From Candidatus Binatia bacterium (GTDB lineage Bacteria > Desulfobacterota > Binatia > UBA1149 > CAITLU01), in the NCBI GenBank assembly GCA_036493895.1, contig DASXOZ010000048.1, positions 1-64,000 of the forward strand: DNA of 64,000 nt, in the 5' to 3' direction. Position 1 is the stretch's first letter. The number at the start of each line of letters is the position of its first letter. Positions 52,590 through 63,948 of this stretch are shown here, piece after piece. Position numbers and translations under genes: made by a program. The notes beneath the pieces were generated by a model. That model had not been told where the DNA came from, did not search any database, and saw nothing but the letters and a program-made list of their open reading frames with translations.

Positions 52590-55500
52590 GCGAAGCCGAG
52601 CCATCCAAAATAGAAAGCGAAGTCGAGCCGTCCAAAGTACAAAGCGAAGTCGAGCCGTCCAGGATGGAAAACGAAGCCGGGCCATCCGGGACAGAAAGAG
52701 AAGTCGAATCGTCGAAGATGGCAAGAGAAGCCGACGACGGACCCGAGACGACGGGTTCGCCGCAGCCGACCGACGAAACGGGCACGCCCGGTGTGTGGGT
52801 CGATGCCAAGGCTCCCGACTTCGCGCGCCTTCACGATGCGGCTCCGCACGTGCGCGTGCTGTCGAACGGCAGCTTCTGGAGCATCGTCAGCTCGGCGGGT
52901 TCGGGAACTTCGCAGTGCGGCTGGTTTGCCGTCACGCGCTGGGCCGCCGACCGCATCTGCGACGAAGAAGGTGTTCTCGTCTACCTGCGCGACTTGGATT
53001 CGGGCGAAACCTGGTCTCTCGGAGCGACGCCGATGGGCACGGCCGGCGGATCGATGCAGGCCCGTACCTCGCCGGGATCGGTGACGCTCGGACGGCGCCA
53101 CGCGGGCATCGATGCGAGCTGCGAGATTTTCGTCGCCGCCGATGCCGATGCCGAGGTGCGCCGCATCGTGCTTCGCACGCGCGCTGCTGCCTCGCGGCGC
53201 ATCGAAGTGACGGTGTGTGCCGAGATCGTCGACGGACATCGCGGCGGCGACGACGGGCATCCGGCGTTCTCGAAGCTCTTCGTCGAGACGGGCTTCGATC
53301 CGGCTTCGGGCGTGGTGACGGCGCGGCGCCGCCCGAGAAGCGCCGACGAAAAACCGCTGTGGGCCGCTGCCACCCTGGCCGGCGAAGGCGAGCTCCAGCT
53401 GGAGACCGATCGCTGCAGGTTTTTCGGCCGCGCCCGCGCCCGCCGCTGCCCCGCCGGGCTCGCCGACTCGTCGCCGCTTTCCGGCTCGACCGGGAGCGTG
53501 CTCGATCCGGTCTTCGCACTTCGCCGCACCGTCACCGTCGCGCCGGGCGCCGACGCGGCCGTCACGTGGATTCTCGCGGCCGGCAGCGATCGCGATCCTG
53601 TCGTCGGTGCAGTTACGAAGCTTTCGGCTGAAGCAGCCACGGGTGTGAAAGAGGCCGCGAAAGCTGCGGCCGCGCTCGAGAAAGCCCGCCGCAAACGTTG
53701 CGCGATCTCCAGTGAGCACGCCGAGTTGGCGCAGGAGCTGGCGGGCGCGATGTTTTTTGCCCATCCGGCACTTCGAATGCCGCCTTCGCAGGCCAATGCG
53801 GCCGGTGCAGCCGCCAGTCCGCTCGGCAAGCTCGGCATTCCCGGCGATTCGCTTCTCGTGGTCGCTCCGCTGCGGCATTCGGATCTGCCGCGAGCGCACA
53901 CCGTGCTGCGAATGTGCCGCTACCAGGCCGACCTCGGCCTGCCGCTTTCTCTCGTGCTGCTCTGCGAAGAAGAACAGTGCCGGGACGGAAGCTGTCCGTT
54001 TCGCGCCGAAACGGCGCAGGGCCCGCTTCGCCTGGTCGCCTCTTCGGCCACCGAGCTCGGAGACGATGCCGTCGCGGCGCTGCGCGCGCAGGCCCACTGG
54101 CTCGTCGCTGCGGAGCTTCCGGAGCTGGCCGATGCGAATGCCGTCGCTGCGCCGCCCCGCGCTCGCGCCCGCGCACCGAAGCACGACCCGACGCCGCCGA
54201 CCCGCGAGAAGCTGCAGTTCGACAACGGCTACGGCGGATTCTCGAGCGACGGCCACGAATACGTGGTGCGCGTCGGACCGGCCTCGTTGTGTGCTCCCGG
54301 CGAAGGGCCCGTACCGCCGATGCCGTGGTGCAACATCGTCTCGAACCAGCGCTTCGGGTTCCTCGCGACCGAGACCGGCGCCGGCTATACGTGGGCCGGC
54401 AACAGCCGCCAGAACAAGCTGACGCCGTGGAGCAACGACCCCGTACTCGATCCGTTCGGCGAGGCGCTCTACCTGCGCGACAACGCGAACGGTCGCTACT
54501 GGTCGCCGCAGCCCGGGCCCGTACCGTCGGGCGCGTGGTGCGAAGTTCGTCACGGCCTGGGCTGGTCGCGCTGGCTGCAGCGCTCCGAAGCCATCGAGCA
54601 GGAAGTCGTGGTTTTCGTCGCCGGCGAAGATCCGGTCAAGATCGTGCGCGTGCGCCTGGCCAACCGCGGAACCCGCGAGCGTGACCTGTCGCTGTACTGG
54701 TACGCACGGCTCGTGCTCGGCGTGCAGCCGATCGAATCGTCGCGCTTGGTTGCGACGTCGTTCGACGAGGCCCGCAACGTGTTTCTCGCGAACAATCCGC
54801 TGAGCGAGGATCATCGCGGCGCCGTCGCGTTCGCGGCGGTGCTGCAGGCGCCCGGCGGATCGGCGCCGGCGTCGTTCACGATGGATCGCGCATCGTTCCT
54901 CGGTCGCGGAGAGACCATGCAGGCTCCGCGCGCCGTCGCGGACGGCGGAACACTCGACGGCGCGACCGGCGGTGATCCGTGTTTCGCGCTGCAGGTGCCG
55001 CTCACGCTGCCGCCGCGCGGAGAAGTCGAGGTCGTGCTGGCGTTCGGACAAGGCACCGACAGCGATGCTGCGCTGGCTCTCGTCGAGAAGCTTCGCCGGA
55101 CGCCGGCAGTCGAAGAGGCGCTGGAGGCCACGCGCGCATCGTGGCGAGACCTCGCCGGCGCCGTTCAGATCCAGACTCCGTCACGGTCTTTCGACCTCCT
55201 GATGAACGGCTGGCTGCTGTACCAGGTGTTGAGCTGCCGGATGGACGCACGCTCGGCGTACTACCAGGCCGGAGGAGCCTACGGCTTTCGCGACCAGCTC
55301 CAGGACTCGGCTGCGCTGCTTTACGCGCGACCCGACCTGACCCGCGCCCAGATCCTGCTGCACGCAGCCCACCAGTTCGTCGAGGGAGACGTGCTGCACT
55401 GGTGGCATCCGCCCGCCGCTCGCGGCACGCGCACGCGTTTTTCCGACGACCTGCTGTGGCTCCCGTTCCTGGTGACGACCTACATCGGAACCACCGGGGA

Positions 55501-56668
55501 CGAGAGCGTGCTCGACGAGAAGGCACCATTCGTCAAGGCGCGGCTCCTGGAACCGGGCGAGGACGAGACTTACTTGTTGGCAGATCGAAGCAGTGAAACC
55601 GCCAGCATCTACGAGCATTGCTGCCGCGCGCTCGACCGCTCGCTGACGCACGGTGCGCACGGTCTTCCGCTGATGGGCACCGGCGACTGGAACGACGGAA
55701 TGAACCGCGTCGGCCGCCGCGGCCAGGGCGAGAGCGTGTGGATGGCGTTCTTTCTCGTCAGCATCCTCGACCGCTTCGTTCCGATGGTCGAGAAGCGCGC
55801 CGACTGGGAAAGATTGCGGCGCTACCGCCAGTATCGCCAGTCGCTGGATGCCCCGATCGCAACGACAGCGTGGGACGGCGCGTGGTACAACCGCGCGTAC
55901 TACGACGACGGCCAGGTGCTCGGCTCCCACACCAACGAGGAGTGCTCGATCGACGCGATCGCCCAATCCTGGGCCGTGTTGTCGGGTGCGGCGCCGCCGG
56001 ACCGCGCCGCGCAGGCCATGCAGTCGCTTCGGGACAAGCTCGTCGACGAGAAAGCGGGAATCATCCGCCTGCTGTGGCCTCCGTTCGACCATTGCAGTCA
56101 CGACCCCGGCTACATCAAAGGCTACGTACCGGGCATCCGCGAGAACGGCGGCCAGTATACGCACGCCGCCGTCTGGGCGGTCCGGGCGCTCGCGAAGCTG
56201 GGCGACCGCGAGCTGGCGATGAAGTACTTCGAGATGGTCTCGCCCGTCACTCACGCGCGCGACCGGGAGGCGACCGACGTCTACAAGACCGAGCCGTACG
56301 TGATCGCCGCCGACATTTACGGCGTCGATCCCCATCTCGGCCGCGGCGGATGGACCTGGTACACCGGGTCGGCTGCGTGGATGTATCGCACGGGCATCGA
56401 GTCGCTGCTCGGACTGACGATCGAGGAAGGCCGCCTGCTGCGCATCCGGCCCTGCATTCCCGATTCCTGGCCCGGCTTCCGCATCAAGTACCGCCTGCCC
56501 GACCGGCGCACGACGTACGACATCGAAGTCGACAATCCGTCGCGCCGCTCGGCGTCGGTGGTGTCGGCGATGATGGGGAGCGTTGCGGTTCCCGTCGACA
56601 AGGCCGGCGCGCGCATCGTGCTTCGACGCGACGGCAAGCTGCACAAGATCAAGGTCATCCTCGGGTGA
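52583..56668 (+). CDS. GH94-type phosphorylase related to NdvB C-terminus
   Basis: A 1361-aa protein. After an acidic N-terminal repeat tail (residues 3-47) come two beta-sandwich GH94-type N-domains, then an (alpha/alpha)6 catalytic domain. Its motif MGTGDWNDGMNRVG, around Asp1035-Asp1038, is the GH94 acid site, and PGYIKGYVPGIRENGGQYTHAAVW matches the phosphate/substrate region of NdvB/ChvB. There is no signal peptide, no transmembrane segment and no GT84 domain, so it is not a cyclic glucan synthase. A cytoplasmic 1,2-beta-oligoglucan phosphorylase, releasing glucose-1-phosphate from imported oligosaccharides, fits best. Cellobiose-type activity is the alternative. Confidence 0.85.
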   Translation: MVSEAEPSKIESEVEPSKVQSEVEPSRMENEAGPSGTEREVESSKMAREADDGPETTGSPQPTDETGTPGVWVDAKAPDFARLHDAAPHVRVLSNGSFWSIVSSAGSGTSQCGWFAVTRWAADRICDEEGVLVYLRDLDSGETWSLGATPMGTAGGSMQARTSPGSVTLGRRHAGIDASCEIFVAADADAEVRRIVLRTRAAASRRIEVTVCAEIVDGHRGGDDGHPAFSKLFVETGFDPASGVVTARRRPRSADEKPLWAAATLAGEGELQLETDRCRFFGRARARRCPAGLADSSPLSGSTGSVLDPVFALRRTVTVAPGADAAVTWILAAGSDRDPVVGAVTKLSAEAATGVKEAAKAAAALEKARRKRCAISSEHAELAQELAGAMFFAHPALRMPPSQANAAGAAASPLGKLGIPGDSLLVVAPLRHSDLPRAHTVLRMCRYQADLGLPLSLVLLCEEEQCRDGSCPFRAETAQGPLRLVASSATELGDDAVAALRAQAHWLVAAELPELADANAVAAPPRARARAPKHDPTPPTREKLQFDNGYGGFSSDGHEYVVRVGPASLCAPGEGPVPPMPWCNIVSNQRFGFLATETGAGYTWAGNSRQNKLTPWSNDPVLDPFGEALYLRDNANGRYWSPQPGPVPSGAWCEVRHGLGWSRWLQRSEAIEQEVVVFVAGEDPVKIVRVRLANRGTRERDLSLYWYARLVLGVQPIESSRLVATSFDEARNVFLANNPLSEDHRGAVAFAAVLQAPGGSAPASFTMDRASFLGRGETMQAPRAVADGGTLDGATGGDPCFALQVPLTLPPRGEVEVVLAFGQGTDSDAALALVEKLRRTPAVEEALEATRASWRDLAGAVQIQTPSRSFDLLMNGWLLYQVLSCRMDARSAYYQAGGAYGFRDQLQDSAALLYARPDLTRAQILLHAAHQFVEGDVLHWWHPPAARGTRTRFSDDLLWLPFLVTTYIGTTGDESVLDEKAPFVKARLLEPGEDETYLLADRSSETASIYEHCCRALDRSLTHGAHGLPLMGTGDWNDGMNRVGRRGQGESVWMAFFLVSILDRFVPMVEKRADWERLRRYRQYRQSLDAPIATTAWDGAWYNRAYYDDGQVLGSHTNEECSIDAIAQSWAVLSGAAPPDRAAQAMQSLRDKLVDEKAGIIRLLWPPFDHCSHDPGYIKGYVPGIRENGGQYTHAAVWAVRALAKLGDRELAMKYFEMVSPVTHARDREATDVYKTEPYVIAADIYGVDPHLGRGGWTWYTGSAAWMYRTGIESLLGLTIEEGRLLRIRPCIPDSWPGFRIKYRLPDRRTTYDIEVDNPSRRSASVVSAMMGSVAVPVDKAGARIVLRRDGKLHKIKVILG
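52589..52723 (+). repeat. Five in-frame 27-bp repeats (acidic nonapeptides)
   Basis: Consecutive units encode SEAEPSKIE, SEVEPSKVQ, SEVEPSRME, NEAGPSGTE and REVESSKMA. The units show many base differences, so the array is not a recent slippage product. They form a likely disordered, Glu/Ser-rich tail at the N-terminus of the GH94-type protein and are absent from ordinary family members as far as I know. Confidence 0.85.
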
Positions 56669-56745
56669 TCCTGGGCTGAAATCCGCGACAGGCACTCACA
56701 GCGGCGTCGCGGACGGGCGGCAACGCATGCGTGTCCTGTATCGAT

Positions 56746-58346
<1,601 letters not shown>

Positions 58347-58350
<4 letters not shown>

Positions 58351-58613
58351 GGCTGCGGTGTGCGCGTGCGCAGGGAGTCGATCGCGTGGACGGGCGCGGT
58401 GTCGCCCGCCATCAGGTGCGCGATCGCGCTGTAGACGAGGCGCTGGCTGGCGAGCATCGATTTTCCGGCGAATACGCTCGAGGCAACGTCGATCGAGTAG
58501 TGCCCGCCGCCTCCGACCACTTCGACGGTGGCGTCGGGGATCTCTTTCTCGATCGCCTCGCGAAGGGCATCGACGACGGAACCCGAAAAATCGGTGGGAT
58601 GAGAAGACGACAT
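58347..58613 (-). CDS. bolA: BolA-family protein
   Basis: An 88-aa protein from ATG 58613 (a longer frame to 58706 lacks family resemblance). It has the BolA fold: [56 protein letters not shown], in which the invariant His lies in HYSIDV. BolA proteins act with monothiol glutaredoxins in Fe-S and redox handling. It is coupled to selO; both are linked to redox control. Confidence 0.85.
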
Positions 58614-58725
58614 GGAGACTCCGCCGTGCACTCGCCGGTGCAGAAGGCGAGCAAAACTAGGGTCGATCTCGCCTCGGGTCAACCGCTGGCGCGAAAGCGG
58701 CAACACTTCCGCGCTCGTAATCGCT

Positions 58726-59841
58726 TCAGGCGCCGCGCTCGCGAAGCGAGCGGCCGGCTTCGTCGAACAGGTAGACGCGATCCGCGTCGGCCCTCAGGCG
58801 CAGTGGGGCGCCCGGATCGAGGCGGTGCGTTCCCGGGACACGGGCGATGGCCATGACGCGCGTCGAATCGTTTTCGACTGCGCCGACCACGGCATGGATC
58901 AGCGTTTCGTACCCGAGGATCTCGACGTGGTCGACGGTGGCATCGATCGCGTCGCCTTCGCCGGGGCCCGCAACGGAGAGGTTCTCCGGGCGGATGCCGA
59001 AAGTTGCGATTGGCGCGCGGTCCACTGCGTTCCTGGTCGCGGCGCGGTCGATCCTCAACCGGGCGCCGGTGCCGCGGATGTCGGCGAAGCCGCCGCGCAC
59101 AGCGGAAACCGGCAGCAGGTTCATCGGCGGATTGCCGACGAATCCGGCAACGAATGCGTTGGCGGGGTGCTCGTAAAGCTCGGCCGGCGGCGCCACCTGC
59201 ATGAGCATGCCGCGGTCGAGGACGGCAACGCGCTGGCCGAGCGTCATTGCCTCCACCTGATCGTGCGTGACGTAGATCATCGTCGTCTTCGTGCGACGCT
59301 GCAGGTCGGCGATCTCTGCGCGTACCTCGCCGCGCAGCTTGGCATCGAGGTTCGAAAGCGGCTCGTCCAGCAGCGAGACGGCGGGCTCGCGCACCAGGGC
59401 CCGTCCCATCGCGACTCTCTGGCGCTGCCCGCCCGAAAGCTCTTTCGGGAGCCGGTCGAGAAGCGGCGCGAGGTCGAGCATCGCGGCGGTGCGCGCGATC
59501 TTCTCGTCTCGTGCAGCGGCCGAATCTCCGCGGATGCGCAGCGGGAACTCGAGATTGCGGCGCACCGTCATGTGCGGGTAGAGCGCGTAGTCCTGGAACA
59601 CCATCGCAACGTTGCGCTCCGGAGGCGTAAGGCCCGTGACGTCGCGGTCGCCGATGCGGACGCTGCCGGAGTCGGCCGTCTCCAGGCCTGCGACGATGCG
59701 CAGCAGCGTCGACTTGCCGCAGCCCGACGGCCCGACGAGAACGACCAGCTCGCCGTCGCCCACTTCGAGGCTGACATCGTCGAGCGCGCGCACGCCCGCC
59801 GTAAACTGGCGCACGAGATGATCGCAGTGCACCGATGCCAC
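58726..59841 (-). CDS. Sugar ABC transporter ATPase (MalK/MsmX/UgpC type)
   Basis: A 371-aa ATPase. Walker [10 protein letters not shown] (38-46), Q-loop [15 protein letters not shown], signature LSGGQRQR, Walker [16 protein letters not shown] and the H-loop [15 protein letters not shown] are all present. The C-terminal TOBE/MalK regulatory domain (IRPENLS) is present. It has no permeases beside it; the only permeases in the window are those at 47545-49289, and it is the probable energy source for that importer. It follows the glycoamylase-fold gene by 4 bp, which places both in one transcript. Confidence 0.95.
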   Translation of the reverse strand: MASVHCDHLVRQFTAGVRALDDVSLEVGDGELVVLVGPSGCGKSTLLRIVAGLETADSGSVRIGDRDVTGLTPPERNVAMVFQDYALYPHMTVRRNLEFPLRIRGDSAAARDEKIARTAAMLDLAPLLDRLPKELSGGQRQRVAMGRALVREPAVSLLDEPLSNLDAKLRGEVRAEIADLQRRTKTTMIYVTHDQVEAMTLGQRVAVLDRGMLMQVAPPAELYEHPANAFVAGFVGNPPMNLLPVSAVRGGFADIRGTGARLRIDRAATRNAVDRAPIATFGIRPENLSVAGPGEGDAIDATVDHVEILGYETLIHAVVGAVENDSTRVMAIARVPGTHRLDPGAPLRLRADADRVYLFDEAGRSLRERGA

Positions 59842-59845
59842 GGCG

Positions 59846-61729
59846 TCAGTTGAAGAAGCGTTCCTCGGCCAGGAGCGGCAGCGCGTCCTTCACCCAGGGG
59901 TCCTCGGCGAAGAGCGCCGGCACGTATCCGCCGGAAAGGTAATTGGCGACTGACAGGAACAGCATGAGCTGGTCGAGCGCGAGCTGGTCGTACGCGACGC
60001 GGCCGGTGTCGGGCACGACCGAATCGTAAAACCCGAAGGGACCGTACATGTCGTAGCGCTTCGCGAGATCCATGAGATCCTCGGCAGCATCGTCCGGGGA
60101 CACGGCCAGAGCCAGCGCCGCGGCGTGCGCAGTGACGACGGTCTCGTCGTAGCCGTGCGAGCCGAGGGCCTTCATGCCGTACTCGTGGTAGCGGCCGGTG
60201 TTGGGATCGATGCACGGCGACATGCCCCAGACCGGATAGCCGAGCACCTGGGTTGCGTAGTATTTCTGCAACAGCGCGTGGGCCTGCCCGTTGGGCCCGA
60301 GGCTGCGCGGCGCCCAGCGGCCCTCGTCGAGCACGAGACGCGGCATCAGCGCCTCGAACATGCTCCCGCCCCAGCTCGGCACGTACTCGTACGAGCGCCA
60401 GCGAAAGTACGCGACGGTCATGTCCTGGCCGCGCGAGCTGCGCCATGCGAGCTGGTTCAGCTCCGGACATTCGCCATCGACGCAGCCGGGTTTGGATGCG
60501 CGGTGCATCGCGTACCAGTGCGACGGCGGCGCGTCGCCCTTGCCGATCGCGATGAGGCTGCCAAGGCGCGCCTCGGTGAAGAACGACCCGTACTCGTACG
60601 CCGACAGCGCGCCGAGGCTGGCGTAGTAGCCGTGCGACATCAGCCCGCTCGAGTCGTCGTAGAACCAGTGCAGGTCGATCGGCTCGAGAAGCTCGTTGAT
60701 GGACTTTTGAAGGTCCGGGAAACCCTGGCGCGCAATCATCAGGCCCGCGACCAGCCAGCCCGTGTCGACGAAGGACAGGAAGCTGCTCGTCGGCTCGAGC
60801 GACGTCGTGTCGTAGTAGTTGAAGAAGTATCCGTCGAAACGCTTGAGGGTCTCCAGCGTATCGATGATCCGCACCGTCCATTCGCGTGCGTCGTCGTCAT
60901 CGATCAGGCCGAGGCGCCGGGCGGCGACGATTGCGGCAAGCTGCAGCCCGACGTTCGTGATGTTCGTGTAGTCGCCGACCTTGAGCGCGAGCGGGGGCAC
61001 CAGGCCTCCGACGATGCGCACGTTGTCGACGACCAGGCCGCTGTCGCGATCCGTATACGCCTGGAGGCCGGTCCACGTGTCGCGAGCGACGCGCCAGAGA
61101 AACTCCTCGCGGCCTCGCGGCAGGCTCTCCCGAGGGGAGAGAAGCTGCTCGGGCCATGCCGTCAGGCGCCTGGAGATCGCGAGCCGCGATGCGATGAATC
61201 CGCCGTGCTCAGCCTCCCACTGATGTTTTCTGGTCGCTGGTACGGCGGTGAGGATGGACGGAAGGTTGGTCACGACTTTCTCGTGCGCCTCCGGTTGGGC
61301 GGGCACCGTGGATGTCGGCGATGACGGAGTGGTCGTGACGGCAGTGCCGGCGCCGGCAGCGAGCGGCTCCGGCGCCGCCGTCGGCGCAGTAGCCGAGCCG
61401 TCCGGAGCCGGCGCGGCAGCAGCGGCCGGCGGCGCCGTGGAGAGGTCGAGGATCGGCTTGTTGCCGGGCAACGAAGGCGATTGCGATTTTCTGCCTGGCG
61501 ATGCCGGCAACGCGGGCGATGCCGGGCGTGTCGCCGACGAGTGCGTTTTGGGAGCGACGACCGGCAGCGGCTTGGTCACTGGCGACTCGTGAGCCAGCGC
61601 AGCCCGTGCACCGACCATTGTCACGAGCGCTGCTGCAAGGCACGACGGGCCGACGCGCAACCAGTGACGGGACACTCCCGCCCGGTCCACTCCAACACAA
61701 CCGCCCACCGTCATTCGCCCATCGATCAC
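59846..61729 (-). CDS. Secreted glycoamylase-fold (GH144/NdvB-like) protein
   Basis: A 627-aa exported protein. The GTG at 61729, with GGGGGGACC directly before it, is preferred; ATG 61753 or 61714 are alternatives. A signal segment (VGPSCLAAALVTMVGARAALA) is followed by a Pro/Ala/Ser-rich disordered stretch to about residue 165. The C-terminal 450 residues form an all-helical (alpha/alpha)6 domain with segments like YTNITNVGLQLAAIVAARRLGLI, GYFFNYYDT, SFVDTGWLVAGLMIARQGFP and WGGSMFEALMPRLV, which fit the glycoamylase family (PF10091/DUF3131) of NdvB and GH144 endo-beta-1,2-glucanases. It would cut polymer outside the cell for the importer. Confidence 0.75.
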   Translation of the reverse strand: MIDGRMTVGGCVGVDRAGVSRHWLRVGPSCLAAALVTMVGARAALAHESPVTKPLPVVAPKTHSSATRPASPALPASPGRKSQSPSLPGNKPILDLSTAPPAAAAAPAPDGSATAPTAAPEPLAAGAGTAVTTTPSSPTSTVPAQPEAHEKVVTNLPSILTAVPATRKHQWEAEHGGFIASRLAISRRLTAWPEQLLSPRESLPRGREEFLWRVARDTWTGLQAYTDRDSGLVVDNVRIVGGLVPPLALKVGDYTNITNVGLQLAAIVAARRLGLIDDDDAREWTVRIIDTLETLKRFDGYFFNYYDTTSLEPTSSFLSFVDTGWLVAGLMIARQGFPDLQKSINELLEPIDLHWFYDDSSGLMSHGYYASLGALSAYEYGSFFTEARLGSLIAIGKGDAPPSHWYAMHRASKPGCVDGECPELNQLAWRSSRGQDMTVAYFRWRSYEYVPSWGGSMFEALMPRLVLDEGRWAPRSLGPNGQAHALLQKYYATQVLGYPVWGMSPCIDPNTGRYHEYGMKALGSHGYDETVVTAHAAALALAVSPDDAAEDLMDLAKRYDMYGPFGFYDSVVPDTGRVAYDQLALDQLMLFLSVANYLSGGYVPALFAEDPWVKDALPLLAEERFFN

Positions 61730-61827
61730 GGTCCCCCCGGGGCGTGATGCCACGTGACGATTCTCTTCGTGTCACAGGGGCGGCCGGCTCGCAATGGTCT
61801 ATCGCCGCTTCGCCGTCGCGCCCTCCA

Positions 61828-62952
61828 ATGTTAAGACGTCCCGTCATGCCTGCATCGCTGGCACAGCGCACCGTGTTCGACGATTCGCACGCCGCAGGTC
61901 TGCGTCTGCCTCTGGACGATGCGCTTGCCGCACTGCATCCCGGTGCGTCGTTTCCTCTGATCGAAGACCCGCGCCGCCTCTCGCGTGCGCTCGTCTTCGG
62001 CATGATGGTGTTGAGACCTGCTTCGCGCGCGTGGAATCCGGATGCGCGCGGGCCGATGGTCGATGCGCTGCCGCTGGTTGGCGACTGGTGCTACGACGTT
62101 GCCGGAATCGGCGGAAGCTGGCCGGTTTCGGCGGGCAACGCGGTCGATGCGTTTCGCCTGGCGCTTCAGTACGGGACCGTTGATGCCGTGATCGCCGGTG
62201 CGACGACCGTGTGCCGCGAAGGCGTCGGCAGCGATGTCGCTCCCGGTCACATCTGGCAGGCATGGCACGCGTTTTCGTGGCCGGTGCTTCGACCCTGGCG
62301 CGACTCGCTCGAGCCCGCGGTCGCGCGCACGAGGCGACGCTGGCAGGAGCTCGGCGTGATTTCGGAGCGGCCTCATCCGGCGCAGATCGTCGTCACGCGC
62401 AGCGGGCTGTCGCCGTTGCCGGGCCGGGAGCTGCTGGACGCGCGGATCTTTCGCGAGCGTCATCCCGACGGCTCCGCGATCGAAGCAAGGATCGTGACGA
62501 GCGAAGCCGGTGCCGAGGCGGTCCGCCGCCAGGCCGGCGCACGCGGCCGGCGGATCGATGCGATGCTGCTGGTCGCTTCGCCGCCGGACGACCCCTGTGC
62601 AATCGACGTGGCACGCGTGCCCGCGCTGCTTCGCGAGCGGCTCGACGTGCGCGTGGCCGAGCACGACGGCGGCGCGATCTCGCTGGCCGCCTTCGTCGAT
62701 GCGGGCGCAGTCTCGCAGCTCAACCTTACGCTGATGCGCCGGCGGTCGGTGCGCGACGTCGTCGCCCGGAGCACGCGCATTGGCGCTGCACTTCGCGACG
62801 AGGTGCTCGAATCGTGGGAGCGCAGGCCTCGTTATTTCCCGCCGGCGGGTGGAGCGCTGCCTTCGTCGTGGAGGCCGTTTTTCGCGGTCGCGGAGGAAGG
62901 GGACGACGGCGAAGCGGTTGCCGTCAGCTTCGAGGTGCGAACGCGGAGCTGA
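61828..62952 (+). CDS. RibD C-terminal/DHFR-fold reductase-like protein
   Basis: About 374 residues from ATG 61828; ATG 61846 and 61747 are alternatives and none has a good ribosome site. The segment WPVSAGNAVDAFRLALQYGTVDAVIAGATTVCREGVGS resembles the dihydrofolate-reductase-like fold of RibD C-terminal domains. Later PHPAQIVVTRSGLSPLPG and GAEAVRRQAGARGRRIDAMLLVASPPDD fit less well. The protein is longer than a single RibD_C domain (about 200 aa) and lacks the deaminase half. A reductase role is possible but weakly supported. It is divergent from the glycoamylase-fold gene. Confidence 0.5.
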   Translation: MLRRPVMPASLAQRTVFDDSHAAGLRLPLDDALAALHPGASFPLIEDPRRLSRALVFGMMVLRPASRAWNPDARGPMVDALPLVGDWCYDVAGIGGSWPVSAGNAVDAFRLALQYGTVDAVIAGATTVCREGVGSDVAPGHIWQAWHAFSWPVLRPWRDSLEPAVARTRRRWQELGVISERPHPAQIVVTRSGLSPLPGRELLDARIFRERHPDGSAIEARIVTSEAGAEAVRRQAGARGRRIDAMLLVASPPDDPCAIDVARVPALLRERLDVRVAEHDGGAISLAAFVDAGAVSQLNLTLMRRRSVRDVVARSTRIGAALRDEVLESWERRPRYFPPAGGALPSSWRPFFAVAEEGDDGEAVAVSFEVRTRS

Positions 62953-63948
62953 TCATCCCTGGCCGAGAGACCATGCGGAGTCGTTGCGGATCGAGCCGGC
63001 CAGCTCGCCGAGGCAGTGCTCGAGGATGCGCGCGAGGTCGGGCTCTCCCGGCATCTGGCTGCTGTGCTCGCGCATCGAGCAGGAGTGACGCTCGGCTTTC
63101 TTGCGCTTGATGCCCGGAGGCGGCGCGACTTCGAGATCGACCTGGATCTCGACCGTCGTCTCCCACCCTCCGCCCGACTCCACCGAGCTCACCCAGAACT
63201 TCTCGAGCTCGCTTCCGACGAGACGGCCGTCGCCGCCGGGCACGATCAGGTGGCCGGCGCCGCGCAGGTCATCGGTCAGCATTTCCGTGATGTAATCGGT
63301 CGCGCGCCTGGCCAGGCGGACTTCGTGGCCGCCGACGGTGCCGATCGTGTCGTCGTCCGAGCGGCTGTCGCTCGTGTTGGCGACGTGGAACGAGCGAGGC
63401 TGGGACGACTTGGGCAGCGAGGTCGTCATCGTCGCCCACGCCGGAAGGCGCACGACGACGCCGCCTTTGCCCGAACGGAACCGGAAATCACCGGCCAGGT
63501 CTTCGGTGAGCGCGGCCGAAAGGCGCATCCACGTCGCAGTCGAAAGATTGCCGTCGATTGCGACCGTGCGCTGGTACGACATCGTCGCCGCCGTCGGAGC
63601 GCCGGGAGAACCGCGGAATTCGGCGACGAGCTCGGCTACGCGCAGCGGCGGCGTAGCTTCCGAGAACGCACGGGCCGGCGGACGCAGGCGAGCGTAGAGG
63701 TCGATCGTGGCACAGGCACCGGAGGTGCCGTGGCAAGTCATTTTCGCGTCGGAGAGGCTGTCGTCGATCGATTCCTTGAGAATCTGGGTTGCGTCGCCGA
63801 CCACGGCAACGTCGGCGCGGACACTGCCGGTCGCGAGCTTGATCGGTGCACGCAGCAGCGGACCGGCGCCCCCGCCGGCGACGCCGAACTGCGAAGCGCA
63901 GCCGGACAGGATCAAAGAGAGAATAGGGAGCAGCGGCCCGGCAGTCAC
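62953..63948 (-). CDS. Lipoprotein of unknown function
   Basis: A 331-aa protein from GTG 63948 with a lipoprotein signal (GPLLPILSLILSGC, lipobox LSGC at residue 17). The mature part is mixed alpha/beta: DVAVVGDATQILKESIDDSLSDAKMTCHG near the N-terminus and RLARRATDYITEMLTDDLRGAGHLIVPGGD later. Two cysteines (MTCHG and GACATI) could pair. The last 50 residues are charged. No family is recognised. Its stop directly abuts that of the RibD-like gene. Confidence 0.55.
   Translation of the reverse strand: MTAGPLLPILSLILSGCASQFGVAGGGAGPLLRAPIKLATGSVRADVAVVGDATQILKESIDDSLSDAKMTCHGTSGACATIDLYARLRPPARAFSEATPPLRVAELVAEFRGSPGAPTAATMSYQRTVAIDGNLSTATWMRLSAALTEDLAGDFRFRSGKGGVVVRLPAWATMTTSLPKSSQPRSFHVANTSDSRSDDDTIGTVGGHEVRLARRATDYITEMLTDDLRGAGHLIVPGGDGRLVGSELEKFWVSSVESGGGWETTVEIQVDLEVAPPPGIKRKKAERHSCSMREHSSQMPGEPDLARILEHCLGELAGSIRNDSAWSLGQG

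Noticed and set aside
52091..55051. A 986-codon minus-strand frame over the GH94 gene
   Set aside because: It is antisense to a clear GH94 protein. The repeated hydrophobic-looking stretch at its end is only the reverse of the 27-bp array.
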